This document shows, one piece after another, positions 44,161 through 54,994 of a stretch of 64,000 nucleotides of DNA; positions within the stretch are counted from its first letter, which is position 1, and each line of letters begins with the position of its first letter. The stretch spans positions 58,703-122,702 of the forward strand of contig JADGJC010000092.1 in the NCBI GenBank assembly GCA_027596075.1, read 5' to 3'. The notes beneath the pieces are model-generated. The model was not told the origin of the DNA and did not search any database. It saw nothing but the letters and a program-made list of their open reading frames with translations. A program made the translations under genes and the position numbers. The stretch is from Rhizophlyctis rosea (Eukaryota; Chytridiomycota; Chytridiomycetes; Rhizophlyctidales; Rhizophlyctidaceae).

Positions 44161-45360
44161 ATGCCAAAATACGACCTATCCTACCTCGACACCTTCGCCT
44201 CCGCCAATGCGGCCCACACTCCGCCCCCCTTCCTCGGCAAACACGTCGTGGTAATCGGTGCAACCATGGGTCTAGGCCGTGCCGGAGCGGTGAAATACGC
44301 TGAATTGGGTGCGTCGGTGGTAGTGGCAGGGAGGAGTGAGACTGCCGGTTTGGAAGTTGTGGAGGAAATGAAGAGTGTTAGTCCTGCTGAAGCGGGTGGA
44401 GCAAAGTATTACTTTAGAAAGTTGGATGTGACGAATTTGGAGGATGTTGATCGGTTTTGTAGGTGTGTGTCTGTTGCGCAGTGAGGTTTCTTCCCTCTTA
44501 GGGTGAGAATGTTCGCCCATCCGTTGTTGAGACCCACGACCTCAGGGAAATGCACACACTCCTCCCCTCAATCGACTACCTCCACCTCTCGCCCGGTAAT
44601 ACATGGATGGGTCCCATGCGAATCTCAGTCGACGGCTATGACGCCACATTACAAGTCCAGTACCTCGGCCGAGCACAAATAATGATTCGCCTCGCACCAC
44701 TTGTCGAAAAAGTCAATGGACGCATCTTGACCATTATGGGCGGCGGGTTCAACCGCAAAATCGATTTCGAAAATGATCTTGATATGGTGAAGGATCATGG
44801 GAAGTTGAGGAGGGCGGGTTTGCCGAGTATTTTGATGGATTCTTTTGCAAAGGTGGAGTATCAAGTTGGGACTGATACATTTTTTCTCATGTGAGAACCA
44901 AAATTGCGAACAACCCCGCATCATCATCAGGGATTCAGTGACCGCCACCCAAACCTCACCATAATCCATCTCTACCCCGGACTGGCCATTGACCCCGCCA
45001 TCCCCGACGGGATTGCACGTGTCGGATTTCCCGCTGTAGTAGCATACCCTCTCGACTGCGTCATGACACTCGCTCTAAAATCTGGGCACTTTGCAACAAC
45101 AACCAAACAATTCTCTGAAGCTTTAGCATATGTCGGTTGGCATGGGGATTTCGGAACCGGCGGGTTCAAGTGAGTATGGGAATGAGTGAAAAGTTGACAA
45201 TGTTGTGTGTGGTTTTATTGAATTTGGCTGCCCATTTTACAGAGTTGCGAATGAAGACCTTTCGCTGTTACCGCCAGCTCCAGACGCTAATGATCCGGAG
45301 GCCGTCAACAGAGTGTATGAGTGGACTGTGAAAACCGCCAAGCTAAATAGACCTCTCTAG
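44161..45360 (+). CDS. Short-chain dehydrogenase/reductase (SDR) family protein, 4 exons
   Basis: Exons 44161-44462, 44546-44852, 44931-45169 and 45243-45360 splice in phase to 321 residues ending at TAG. Near residue 27 the Rossmann start reads KHVVVIGATMGLGRAGA, a GxxxGxG nucleotide-binding turn. AGRS follows the second strand, as in NADP-preferring members. LDVTNLEDV precedes strand four. Later segments YDATLQVQYLGRAQIMIRLA and GRILTIMGGG fit the middle of the fold. The catalytic Tyr-x-x-x-Lys is not obvious: a candidate Tyr lies in FAKVEYQ-like sequence that is spliced out. Activity is therefore uncertain, and it could be an atypical, retinol-dehydrogenase-like fungal SDR. Introns are 73-83 nt and clean. 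Confidence 0.75.
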
Positions 45361-45833
45361 AGTTTTGCTCATAGAACTTGCTTCTGTGCTCAGTTTTTGC
45401 ATGAATACCTTGCATCAGAACGCTGTGAGGTTGGGTGTGTCATCTCCAAATCCCAGCAAATCGATGACCTAGAAGTCGATCTAGGCCAGGTATCAACTGG
45501 TTTGCACATTAGTTTTTGACTGCACCGGGCACAGGAGATGAAGTCTACCTAGAAGTCATGGTTTTAAAGGTTGTCAATATATTATACATAAAGTTACATA
45601 AGGCCGTGCTGGCAGAGCTGGCAGGTTGCGGATGGGAAGCGTCACTGCGTCAGCAGGCATAGTTGGTGCAACAGAAGTAACAGACCAAAGCAGTTCAGCG
45701 AGTTCGGAAGTTGTGGAAGTAGGAACACCGACGCCCAAAGGGGCTCCTCACTTCGAAGCATGATTGCAATGTGCATGAAACTTTGATCAATTTGAATTCC
45801 ATTGTGGCGTCCGTATTACCTACCGGGGAACGT
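45361..45833. other. Intergenic
   Basis: No gene seen. Includes a TAGGTC/GACCTA-rich palindromic patch (about 45467-45490). Confidence 0.5.
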
Positions 45834-45929
45834 GGAAAACAATCACATGGTGTGGTCACCGTGCCATCAAAGCACAGTCATGCAAAATTGAGGGCACAAT
45901 TTTGCTCACATCTGTTGCGCCACGAGTGA
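45834..45929 (+). promoter_or_regulatory. 96-bp conserved upstream element, copy 2
   Basis: Same-strand, ungapped counterpart of 10145-10240 (about 85% identical). It lies 226 bp upstream of the PIN-like gene ATG. Both contain GGAAAACAATCACATGGTGT and GTTGCGCCAC. Possible shared promoter or enhancer, or a short repeat element. Confidence 0.6.
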
Positions 45930-46155
45930 CAGAAGTGGGTAGTTGATGCCGCGTCACAAGCCACAAATCTATCCAGAAATCCGAAAGACTGAAAGCAGAC
46001 CAAAAGCAGAGTAGACTGAAAGACATGGACATGACATTCAATGCACAGCTGCACAGTCTACAACGACTCCACATAATACTCATCACCGCAAAAACGGTAT
46101 CTACCTCAACCCACTCCTGTGCACTTCCCACAAAACATTCTGCTAGTATTTAGTG

Positions 46156-47517
46156 ATGTCGTATCACTTCACTCTCAATCCCGAGGCTTCTGCCTTCGTA
46201 CCGGTACCTTCCCAATCCGCTACTCCGCCCCCCATTCACATCACTATAAACAACCATTACCACCTCCATGGCACTCCCACATCCTCGTCTCCCATGTCCG
46301 CTTCTCCATCCGCACCTCTGTCCGCGCTGACGACGCCGACTTTGTTGCCAAACTCCTTCGTCTCAGTATCTGTCACACTGAAGAATAGCGGCAGCCCATT
46401 CAAAGAGCAGACTCTAAAAGCGGATTTCGGAGTCGGTGCCCGTTGGTTTCACGTCAAGGATTGGGCACGGCAAGCTTTTCAACTGTCTGAACCTTTGAAC
46501 CGGTTGAAACTATACGGAATCAAGCAGAAGCGTGGGAAAGCTCTGGCCTCACCGGTTGCTCTCTGGGCAGACATGGAGCGAGACCAAAAACGTTTGCGCG
46601 TTGAGCTTTGGGTGGAAGCTGTCCCATCCTTCTCAATAACAGCGGGAAGTACCCGCCCCAGTGCCCGGGAAGCCAGCTCGTTTGGTCGAACTGTTGGTGT
46701 CTCAGCAGTCAGCACGCGCATGAAAGACAGTTCATATATAGTGTTTTTAGATACAAACATAATTCGTTACATGCTCTCTCTAGATAGCTCATTGGCAGGA
46801 TCATGCGTCGAGTGCGGGGTGCCAATCAATGACAACTTGGTGCACACTATCAACGTTCTTCGAAGTGACAGGCTTGCGGGGATAGGTTTCTTGGCAATCA
46901 CCGACACCGTCACAGCCGAAGTCCAAAATCACATGCGAACCAAGCATGGGAGAGAGCTTTCTGATGACGAATTGGACAGGATGGATGTGACCAAATTGCT
47001 AGCTGCCCTAGATGCTGAGACTGTAGTAATGTATACAAGTCTGGATGTCCATTCTGGAAGTAATACTCAAATCCCAATTTCTTCTATCATTGTAGGAACA
47101 CACCATAGATATTTTCCGCGATAGGCTGGGTCTGCCACTGGATTATATCAATGATGTGAACGATTTGAGGATTTTTCTGGAGGCAGGCTTTTTGGGTGGG
47201 GAATACTCGGAATCATTCATTCTGAGTAATAATTTGCGATTTGTGGCTGCACTACAGTAGGTCATTCATGTATCTTTGAGTAGTGATGCAGTTGCTCATT
47301 CTCATTCTTCATTTTCTGTAGAAACTATCGCGACGTCGTGCGAGACACCTTGTCAGATCTTGGTATAAGCCGATGGTTGGATATTTGCAAACCAACTGAT
47401 TTCCTGTCTCGTGAGTAATATTTACTTTTTGACTGGAGCAACTCTACATGTCTAATTTGCCATGTTACAGGTATTCCATTGGAGGCGGAAGGCGGAGAGG
47501 GCAGCAGCGGGACGTAG
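46156..47517 (+). CDS. PIN-domain-like protein, 4 exons
   Basis: Exons 46156-47046, 47096-47256, 47322-47410 and 47471-47517 splice in phase to 395 residues ending at TAG; introns are 49-65 nt. Residues 1-70 are Pro/Ser/His-rich. Residues about 75-160 form a compact domain with VSVTLKNSGSPFKEQTLKAD and KRLRVELWVEA, perhaps ubiquitin-like. The PIN-like part begins YIVFLDTNIIRYML (strand 1 with the metal-binding Asp and Asn). It continues with FLAITDTVTAEVQNHM (Glu on helix 4) and DVTKLLAALDAETVVMYTSL. A late segment SFILSNNLRFVAALQ has Asn where a third acidic residue is usual. PIN domains are RNA-cutting nucleases; activity here is uncertain. Copy 2 of the 96-bp element lies upstream. Confidence 0.7.
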
Positions 47518-49428
47518 GTTCTTGTGGGCTGGGGAGTGGATTTGTTTATTTCTATGTACACCAATTATACATTGAGTGATTTCGAGTTGGTTTGCAGATA
47601 TCCTGGAGCTTGCGTCGTTCATCAAAGCTTGGTTGGTCATTCTTGCTGACGCTGATCAGCTGCTGAATATGGGATCTCAGAAGGAAATTCACCACTTGAT
47701 TCTGGATTCGGAGTATGTGATATATCCTCTCCATCAGTTTACGACTCCTCCGGCATGTTATAGGTCAAGATGCGACAAACCTTTTTGGTTTCGGATATAT
47801 ACCTATGCGGGTGAGATTATGGGCTACTCAAAAACTTCGTCTTTGTTCACAGTGAAACATTGACATTGTTGCCGAAGCTCAGTGCGGGTTGATTTGGGCA
47901 TATGGGACATTATCTACTATACAAACCCTCCCAACCATACGATGTGTCTGCATGGTCTTGACACAATCTCTCAGAAAATACAACCCCCCGCCCCACGCAG
48001 TCCACCCCTCATCGACCCTCCACATCCACCCCACCTGCCCTCTTATCCCGCATACTGCGGCTTCAAATTGGGATCCTGCTTCCCTGGTCCGCAAAAATAT
48101 TGGAAAGGTATGTAGATTCTGAAATGATGCGGTTGGTGAGACCAAAGCAAGTTTTTTGTTTGGGTTTATCGTTCCAACGACGTCGTGCCGGATAGCTCAC
48201 AATATTTCTCAACTAATGTACCACACTTTGCGAGTGGATGACTTCAACCGTCGTATATTTTACCTTGTAACATGCCGAAAGACGTATACTGGGCAATTAC
48301 TGCGCAAAGGGTCCATTTGTGTGGCGTGTGGTGCTTTAAACGAAGACCCTAGCCGACGCGTCACGACTCACGCGCCATTCAAAAAGTTGGCTGATTCTTC
48401 AACTTTTTTCAGGTTTTTTACAGTTTTCTTTTACACTCATCAATAAAACCTATCTCAACATCACGAGCGTGTGGCATATGTCGCGTGCATCACGTGATGT
48501 CCGCCATTCGAATTTCGACCCAATTTGGCTTTAGGGTTATCAATAATTACCAAAAAGGCAACTCCCTCACGACATTCCAATTTCTCAACAATTTTGGAGC
48601 GACAAGCCCCCACCAAGCCCCATCACATCCTGCCCCCAGCACCCCGCCTTTCAATCTGTGCTTCGGCATCTGCTGCCCGTACACTACAGAGGCTTCCAGG
48701 CTTTCCGTCATGGGCACGGACTTCACCCACTGCTTGTCGCTATAGCTTTGGGTGAAACGATCAGCTGGTCTCCTTAGCCCAAGCCCGGCTAAGTCGCAGC
48801 GGCGAAGTCGTCCTAGTAGAGTGTTTCGTGGTCGGCTGGGACGCTTTTTTGCTCCCACACACGGCATTTGACTGTGTGCCTCCTCTATCTGTTCACATTC
48901 CCTTTGGGGAATGCAGGTTGCTTCTTGCAAGCAATGTTCGGACAGAAGGTTGCGTCTGAGGGCTTTTTGGGGTACCTGAGGGCTTTTTGCGGATATATGC
49001 GGTTTTGGCTGCCCTTTCGGGGTTAGCGGTCCTCCATCTCAGGTTTGGGGATGCAACTGCAACTATCACGGCCTTTGTGCCAACTCCTTGTTTTTTTGAG
49101 TCTCTGCTGTGCAGACGACTGGGCGACCCGCTCATGTCGTGTGGGTTCAACTCCCGCCAGAGACTTTACATAACATACCTACACTCATGGACCAACAACA
49201 ACACTAACTCTGCAGATCTCCAACGGAAAGCTCCGTAAACACAAACAATCATCCACCTCTGGCCTAATCTCAACCCCACACACCCTCGGCCCCCAAAATC
49301 AACCAAACCTCTCCATCTCATAGCGCTTGAAGTTTCTGTGCCGCACTGGAAATTCTCCGGAATTGAAAATGATACAGTCTGTTTCTCGAAAGTTCTCAAG
49401 CTCTTCCTACGTCGGCCGAATCAACATG
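47518..49428. other. No supportable gene
   Basis: Frames of 60-130 residues on both strands without motifs. A 16-bp direct repeat (CTGAGGGCTTTTTGxGG) occurs twice near 48956-48991. Confidence 0.4.
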
Positions 49429-50120
49429 CTATTCATGAAGAGTGCTAAGCATCAAATACAATTCATCCAGCACTATAGTAATGCTAACTATATGGTGTAA
49501 TCTGCCATGGTTTGCCCGAGCGCGGACAACGCAAACTTTAATGCAGTACTCGGGATCCCATCCAGCATAGCCGTCAAAAATACGTATAAACGCTCTCGAG
49601 TGGGTGAGACTGGTGTCGGCGGCAAGTTGTTGAAGGTTGGTGCAAAGGTTGTCTGTTGTCTGAGACCATCCATCAACTCTGACAACGGACGTCTTCGCAG
49701 TTGAAGCACTGGACGCAAAGGTCGTTGATTTATTGTTCGTTTTCCGATGCCGCGCTGTCTTGATAACATCAAAAATCTCACCAGTCAGAACTTTCTTCCC
49801 GTCACCAAACAATGGACCAACAACATCGACGTAACCCGCTTGCTCACCAATAAACCGGAACGATGACTTCCCGTCCTTCTCAAAGACCGCCTGAATTAGT
49901 GGACTTTCCGTGATTTCCCACTCCCCTCCGTCCCAGGGCACAAGCACGGTTTCTGGCGACGCACCCCTCGACGTCAAGCGTCGGCAAAAACCCACTCTCA
50001 CCCAGACACTGAACACTTGTCCGACCTTCGTCGCTGCACAAAAGTCACTGACGGAGCTATCCTCTTCGACGTTATGTTTGTCCTGTATGTACGCGAGGAA
50101 TAGTTGAGCTAACGCATTGC
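49429..50120 (-). CDS. Hypothetical protein, incomplete model
   Basis: A frame open from about 50120 to the stop at 49429 encodes ALAQLFLAYIQDKHNVEEDS, then FCAATKVGQVFSVWVRVGF, VPWDGGEWEITESPLIQAVF and FRFIGEQAGYVDVVGPLFGD. This looks like a folded protein, but no family is recognised and no start codon in good context is visible. The 5' exon may lie upstream of 50120. A plus-strand frame (about 50060-50569) overlaps the 5' end and is also open, so strand assignment is not certain. Confidence 0.3.
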
Positions 50121-50839
50121 TCGACCTTTAGACGCAGCGGACTGCATAGAACTCCACGAACCTTTGGACTGCACCCCTTCTTCGCTCCGGAGTCGGTAAC
50201 CAACGCTCCCGATGATGTCAATGCGATTCCCTTCTCGTGGGTTAAGAGTCTCCTGGTGCAGCACGGCCGCGCTCGCTGCATTGATCGACAATTTTTAGTC
50301 ACAAGGATGTCCATTGACGAAGATCATACGCTTCAGAACAAACTTCTCACCATTGCGGATGATTGGTTGAGTGAAGTCGACCCGACCAACTGTGTGAAGC
50401 GCTTCATCTCCACAGCACCCAACCGTCCACAGGCAGTTGACACTCGTCACGTAACAACTTCCAACCGCCACATTCCCCACGCACCACAACGATCTACATC
50501 CCATTCGACATCTGAGCGACACCCTTCATTATCATCCAACACACCACAGAATGACGCGTACGGCGGATGATGATATATGTCGGTAGCCTGCGTGCGATGT
50601 GTAACGATTTGAGCATTAGATTGGGCCTACAAGCGGATGCGTTGGCGAAGATGCTGATGGTGGAGTTGATGAATCCGGTGCAGGTTGACTGGCAACTGGA
50701 TGGTGGCTGTGTGCAGTCGGATGTTTGGTCAAACTGGAGAAGATGTTAGAATGAAAAAAATGCGTCATGATTATCAGATCGTGCGATATTGGGAATGAAA
50801 ACATCTCACAGTGCAAATGCTACTTACAAGAAAGCACAT
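50121..50839. other. Unassigned; plus-strand open frame to 50569
   Basis: A plus-strand frame from about 50060 reads PRTFGLHPFFAPESVT, IPFSWVKSLLVQHGRARC and IDEDHTLQNKLLTIADDWLS without a stop until 50569. It looks coding-like, but no family, start or splice site can be fixed. Confidence 0.3.
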
Positions 50840-51600
50840 GAAAACATGCTCCACCTCTGTCTAGCACCGTCCCAAGCAGGGCACCCAAAATTACCACACC
50901 CGCACTCCAAATATCCGCCTCGATACTACGCCCCTATCTCCTGCCCAAACAAAACCTCTGGCACAACGTAATTCGGCTTCCCACAGATCGTCCGTTTCCT
51001 CTCCCCGTCCTACTTGATCATCGCCACAAGTTCAAAAGTCTCCAACCTTCATATTCATGTCTTTGTCCAAAAACAGGTTCCCGAACTTCACGTCCCGGTG
51101 GATGATGTTCCGCCCGTGCATGTAGCGGAGGGCGTTAAGACGTTGCCACATGTAGTAGCGGACTTCGAGTTCGGTGAGGCGGGCGGCGCCTTTTTGAGCG
51201 TGTCGATGAATATCTGTGGAGGTGTGGAGTCAGTGGAAAGATACTGGAAGATGTTCGGCGCAGATCAAAAGAAGGAGGGAGATACTGACCCTGTTTTCGC
51301 TGATTCACAGGATCATGTAGACGTTGTCGTCGTCTTCGAAGAAGTGATGGACTGTGACGATGTGCGGGTGGTACATGACTTCGTGAATTTTGGTTTCTGG
51401 GATAAGCTACTGCGGAAGAACATTATTACATGCTTTTGGACCATAGTGCTGGCAGTAATATCATCCCGCACCTTATTTTTCTGCTCTGTGGATTTCAGAG
51501 ATGCTTTTGGCACGACTTTGGCGGCCAGGCGGTCGGTTGTGGGTGTTGTTACTTCGTAGTATTTCGGGAAACTACCCTGCGAGTGTGTGTGATACATGAT
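50840..51600 (-). pseudogene. Decayed polo-like kinase
   Basis: Polo kinases drive mitotic entry and exit and cytokinesis. The 5' block (about 51597-51440) reads GSFPKYYEVTTPTTDRLAAK, then VVPKASLKSTEQKNKVRDDI, the polo-specific N-lobe with the ATP-site Lys. After a frame change come a HxxIV-type segment (about 51350) and, further down, [20 protein letters not shown] (catalytic loop HRDxKxxN, about 51130). Then come [34 protein letters not shown] (activation segment, polo hallmark DGERK) and ADIWSAGVV near 50900. At least three frame changes, a broken DFG and in-frame stops (for example after AMIK) exist. No polo-box region is seen to the left. The C-terminal part is therefore absent or unrecognisable. 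Confidence 0.75.
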
Positions 51601-52328
51601 ATGGTTAGCCTGTTAGCCCGGTTTGATCGACACGGTTCCAAATCATGATACTGATCCTCGTTTTCCACCCGCATCCACCTGAACCCTTTCTCTCCTTTCA
51701 CCTTCACCACCTCCAAACGGCGTGTTGCTACTTCATCAAATAGGCAAACTGATATTTACCTCACCAAGCAAACGACCTCTCTGATACTGCGAGTGAGCTC
51801 TTCTGTCATACAAGACGGGAGGAGGGGAAGGACACGACTTGTGCGCCGCAGCGGCCTCTACTAGTGACTCTACTCCCGACTGGTCTGTTCCCTCACGGTT
51901 GAAACCTGCATTTCGGTTCAAATCGTGAGCGGTCGAGAAACCAAATTGCACCTGTGGTTCGAGCGGCGTACCTCCTCCAGCAGCGAGCCCACAACCCTTT
52001 CTGTTTGAAGCTCATATCACGCGCAAACCACTGTGTATTAATCAGCAACTCCAGTTGCAGGTAGCTAGATGAGCGGCGCAAGATGACGGCTGCCTGTTGC
52101 AAGTTCCAGTCCGGAATTGTATCGGCCATGGTCCACGGCCGGCCATGAGCTAAGCCACATGTGCTATTTTCGGACTGCCAACTTCCAACTTCCAAACTGG
52201 TCCGATTTCTTTGGATAGAATTTCTTCCCACAGAAATCCTACTCAACTCCAGATCGTCACACGAGTAAAAAGTCTCACAAAGCGTGCGGTACCGACACCC
52301 GCCAACCAATACCTCGTTATCCACAAAT
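51601..52328. other. Intergenic
   Basis: 5' flank of the F-box gene. Minus-strand frame 51893-52408 has no recognisable content. Confidence 0.45.
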
Positions 52329-53633
52329 ATGACGACCGTCCAAATACTTCCCGACATCCTCCTCATCATCTTCGCTCTTCCTGACGTTTCGATCCCCGAC
52401 CTGCTCACGTGTGAACGCGTTTGCCGTCAATGGTGCGCACTCCTCCGCAACGACCAAAGTCAAATATGGAGGTCTAAACTTGTTAGAGGGTTTCCGGAGG
52501 GGTGTTTGCCAGGCCGGTATGGGGAGGAGACTTGGAGGGATGTAGCGACGCTTTGGTGGGCTTGGCGGTCGTTGCGGTCTGGCGGCGAGGTAGTTTATTT
52601 GGGGGAGTCGGATGAGGTCATAGAAGTGAAGGAACTCGGGCAGTCGGAGACGCTGATGAGGAGAAGCGACGGGATTTTACGGGATTTGACGTCCGCATGC
52701 TCTTCCTTATTGCAACCGAATGTCGGAGGGGTGCGACCGATGGGTCAAACAATAGCAACATTCTACGATGACTCTGCATCGACCTCCTCAATTGACACCG
52801 TGCTCGCTGAAACAAACGCTGTCACACGTTCAATCCCTCGCGTCCCATCCAATTTCACGTGTAAACGAACGAACATCATCGCCCGCGACCCACCTGTTGG
52901 TGATATCATCTATGAAGACTGGGACACTGGCAACCCCATACCGCCTCCGGAAGTATTCGACGAAAACGGGTCATTACACATCTGTGGCTCTTACTTGCTC
53001 GCAGAATACCACAGTGGTTGGTTAGGTCCTACAGAAGTCATGATTAGTTCACTAGACGATCCATCATCCACCATACACATATCCTGCGGGGACTACGAAA
53101 CCAGCACCCTCTACAGCTCCAACGAAACCGTCCTAGCCTACTTTCCCTACAGTGTGCGCAGCCAAGCCCGCGAGTTCGTCCTCATGCGCTTGAAAGACAA
53201 AATGCAGATTGCCGCACACCCTATCAAGCCCAACACTCGGTGCTACCAGGTCGAAGTCACCAGATTCAACATCCTTCTCTTTTGTGACCGGGAATGCTGG
53301 GAGTTTGATATGAAGTTGAAGCATCTTTATAGTATCGATTTGCGAGCCGTTGAAAAGGCAATGGGATGCGATCAGCTGATAGCGGAGGATTGGATGATGT
53401 GGTTCAAACCATGGCTGGGCCGTGGTGAAGTTTGGTTGGTCCTTGATCCAAAGGTTGGGGTCTTCCATCGTATGCAAATTCCCAACGGCTGCGACGATTA
53501 CTATGGCGATCAAGCAGCTCCTGCGCGAACCGGATACCATTTCACCACTATTGAATACCCTGTCAATGACGCGGGGAGGAGGACGGGTGCAGGAGGTGTT
53601 TCTCGGCATTACTGGCGTTGGTTGAAGCGGTAG
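52329..53633 (+). CDS. F-box protein, single exon
   Basis: An uninterrupted 434-residue frame from the ATG at 52329 (MTTVQILPDILLIIF) to TAG. Residues 5-55 are a classical F-box: LPDILLIIFALPDVSIPDLL, CERVCRQWCALLRN, IWRSKL. This is the Skp1-binding motif of SCF E3 ligases. The remainder is rich in aromatic and acidic residues with strand-like repeats (SLHICGSYLLAEYHSGW, TVLAYFPYSVRSQAREFVLM, GEVWLVLDPKVGVFHRMQIP), suggesting a beta-propeller-like substrate-binding domain without clear WD or Kelch signatures. A GTG 45 bp upstream extends the frame, but the ATG gives the natural N-terminus. It is unrelated to the LRR-type F-box paralogs in this window. Confidence 0.85.
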   Translation: MTTVQILPDILLIIFALPDVSIPDLLTCERVCRQWCALLRNDQSQIWRSKLVRGFPEGCLPGRYGEETWRDVATLWWAWRSLRSGGEVVYLGESDEVIEVKELGQSETLMRRSDGILRDLTSACSSLLQPNVGGVRPMGQTIATFYDDSASTSSIDTVLAETNAVTRSIPRVPSNFTCKRTNIIARDPPVGDIIYEDWDTGNPIPPPEVFDENGSLHICGSYLLAEYHSGWLGPTEVMISSLDDPSSTIHISCGDYETSTLYSSNETVLAYFPYSVRSQAREFVLMRLKDKMQIAAHPIKPNTRCYQVEVTRFNILLFCDRECWEFDMKLKHLYSIDLRAVEKAMGCDQLIAEDWMMWFKPWLGRGEVWLVLDPKVGVFHRMQIPNGCDDYYGDQAAPARTGYHFTTIEYPVNDAGRRTGAGGVSRHYWRWLKR

Positions 53634-54040
53634 TTGATGTTATGTAGTGATTCTTGCTGATATTGAGCGGGTGTCCAAAGCAAATGTAGCAGATGTAGAT
53701 GTTAAATCAATCCCATGATTCCTGACTGTGCTAAAATCAAAGCTGACGCGACAATGGAGACGCTTGATGCATACAGTAATCTAGCCGATGCAAAGGTATT
53801 ACAGTGAACGAAACACACCCAAACTTTTCTTTTCGAAATATATGAGTGGAAAGTACGTGGCATTTCGATACAAACCCGACAACATGCAACAGCGATGTAT
53901 CTCCACCAGACCTTTTCCAGCCGCAGTGGTCTTCCACCTTGGCCACGCAATGGAAATGGAACTGGCAGTTCTCAAACATCTTCTGGCCCGCTTGGTGAGA
54001 GTTATCACCATTCTCCAGTCACGACATATTGGAACATATC
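53634..54040. other. Intergenic
   Basis: Frames up to 125 residues with no motif. Confidence 0.4.
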
Positions 54041-54044
54041 CATA

Positions 54045-54125
54045 TATAAGCACTGTCAGGGGCTCGAACCCTGCCGCTACACTCCACAAAGGAAGTAAGC
54101 GTCCACCAAAAGGCCAGAGCGATAA
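54045..54125 (-). other. tRNA-like / Pol III box relic
   Basis: Minus strand has a perfect 5-bp T-arm (CAGGGTTCGAGCCCCTG) and, about 45 nt upstream, an A-box-like TGGCCTTTTGG. The 3' acceptor strand has no 5' partner. Likely a tRNA-derived remnant. Confidence 0.3.
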
Positions 54126-54210
54126 AAAAAGTTTGGTGAAACGGACGACGCCGTTTCGTCTCTAGGATCACAGTCCCCGTCACCTTTACCAAAGGGGAGG
54201 TGGTGGTTGT

Positions 54211-54400
54211 TCGTGTGCACGGGCTTACACACGACTTTCCACCCAGCAAGAGACTGGAAAGTGCACGGGCTTACACTTCCCAATCCCCTACCAGCTACCT
54301 CCAGAGCAAGGATGGTGATGAAGCTTTGTGTGCACGGGCTTACACACATTGCTCCATCCGATGAAAGACTGAAAGTGCGCGGGCTCACACTTCCAGTCCT
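54211..54400 (+). repeat. Four hairpins with a conserved loop in two ~115-bp tandem units
   Basis: The 10-nt loop CACGGGCTTA occurs at 54218, 54264 and 54333, and as CGCGGGCTCA at 54378. Flanks pair each time: CGTGTG/CACACG, GACTGGAAAGTG with CACTTCCCAATC (10 of 12), TGTGTG/CACACA, and GACTGAAAGTG with CACTTCCAGTC (10 of 11). Hairpins 1 and 3, and 2 and 4, correspond and are 114-115 bp apart, so two tandem units each carry two hairpins. CCAGCTACC closes both units. Confidence 0.75.
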
Positions 54401-54994
54401 CACCAGCTACCACCCCTTCTTGCTCTGCTCCTCTGATATTAGTGACGAAGACTCACCTATGGTCCCACACCCCACATGCAGAGAGCGTGTCGCTTGATGA
54501 GCTACCCCCGCCAGCTTCAAAGCGACCCACAGGTTGAGATTCTCAAGGGCATGTACTCTCTGAACCGTAGAGCATGGGAGCAGCCATGTCGTTGGATATC
54601 CGGCGAGAGGTAGTGTATGGATGAGGCGAGAGAGGCGTTGATGGATGGATGGATGGATGGATGGTGATGAGTATCAGGTGAAGCAGCGGTTGAAACTTGA
54701 AAAATGGAAAATGGGAATGCAGATTGAAAATGAGGAAGAAGAGAAGACGACGAGCAGAAAGCGAAGTCTCAAGGGGGTGAGTCCACATTTATCCTGCTCC
54801 GGTGGGCTTGTGGCCTGCAACACCTGCCTTTTTTGGACAGATTGGACAAATTGGACCCGTCACAAATGAGGGTCTTAATACAGGGTTACGTAAGCCTGCT
54901 TCAAAGCAGTTTGCTTGCTCAGACTATTTATTATTTTGAAAGTTGCTGACATTCAAATCGATATCAAATCCCCCGCGCATATCTAACCTGTTTC
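54401..54994. other. Intergenic
   Basis: No gene seen; contains the GATG microsatellite. Confidence 0.45.
54640..54665 (+). repeat. GATG microsatellite
   Basis: About six perfect GATG units. Confidence 0.9.

Noticed and set aside
51014..51559. 181-residue plus-strand frame as a gene
   Set aside because: It is antisense to the polo-like kinase relic, which is recognisable on the minus strand.
54045..54125. Functional tRNA gene
   Set aside because: The 3' acceptor strand ACAGTGC has no complement at the expected distance.
54211..54400. CRISPR array
   Set aside because: Only four units, paired in two tandem copies, eukaryotic context, no uniform spacers and no cas genes.
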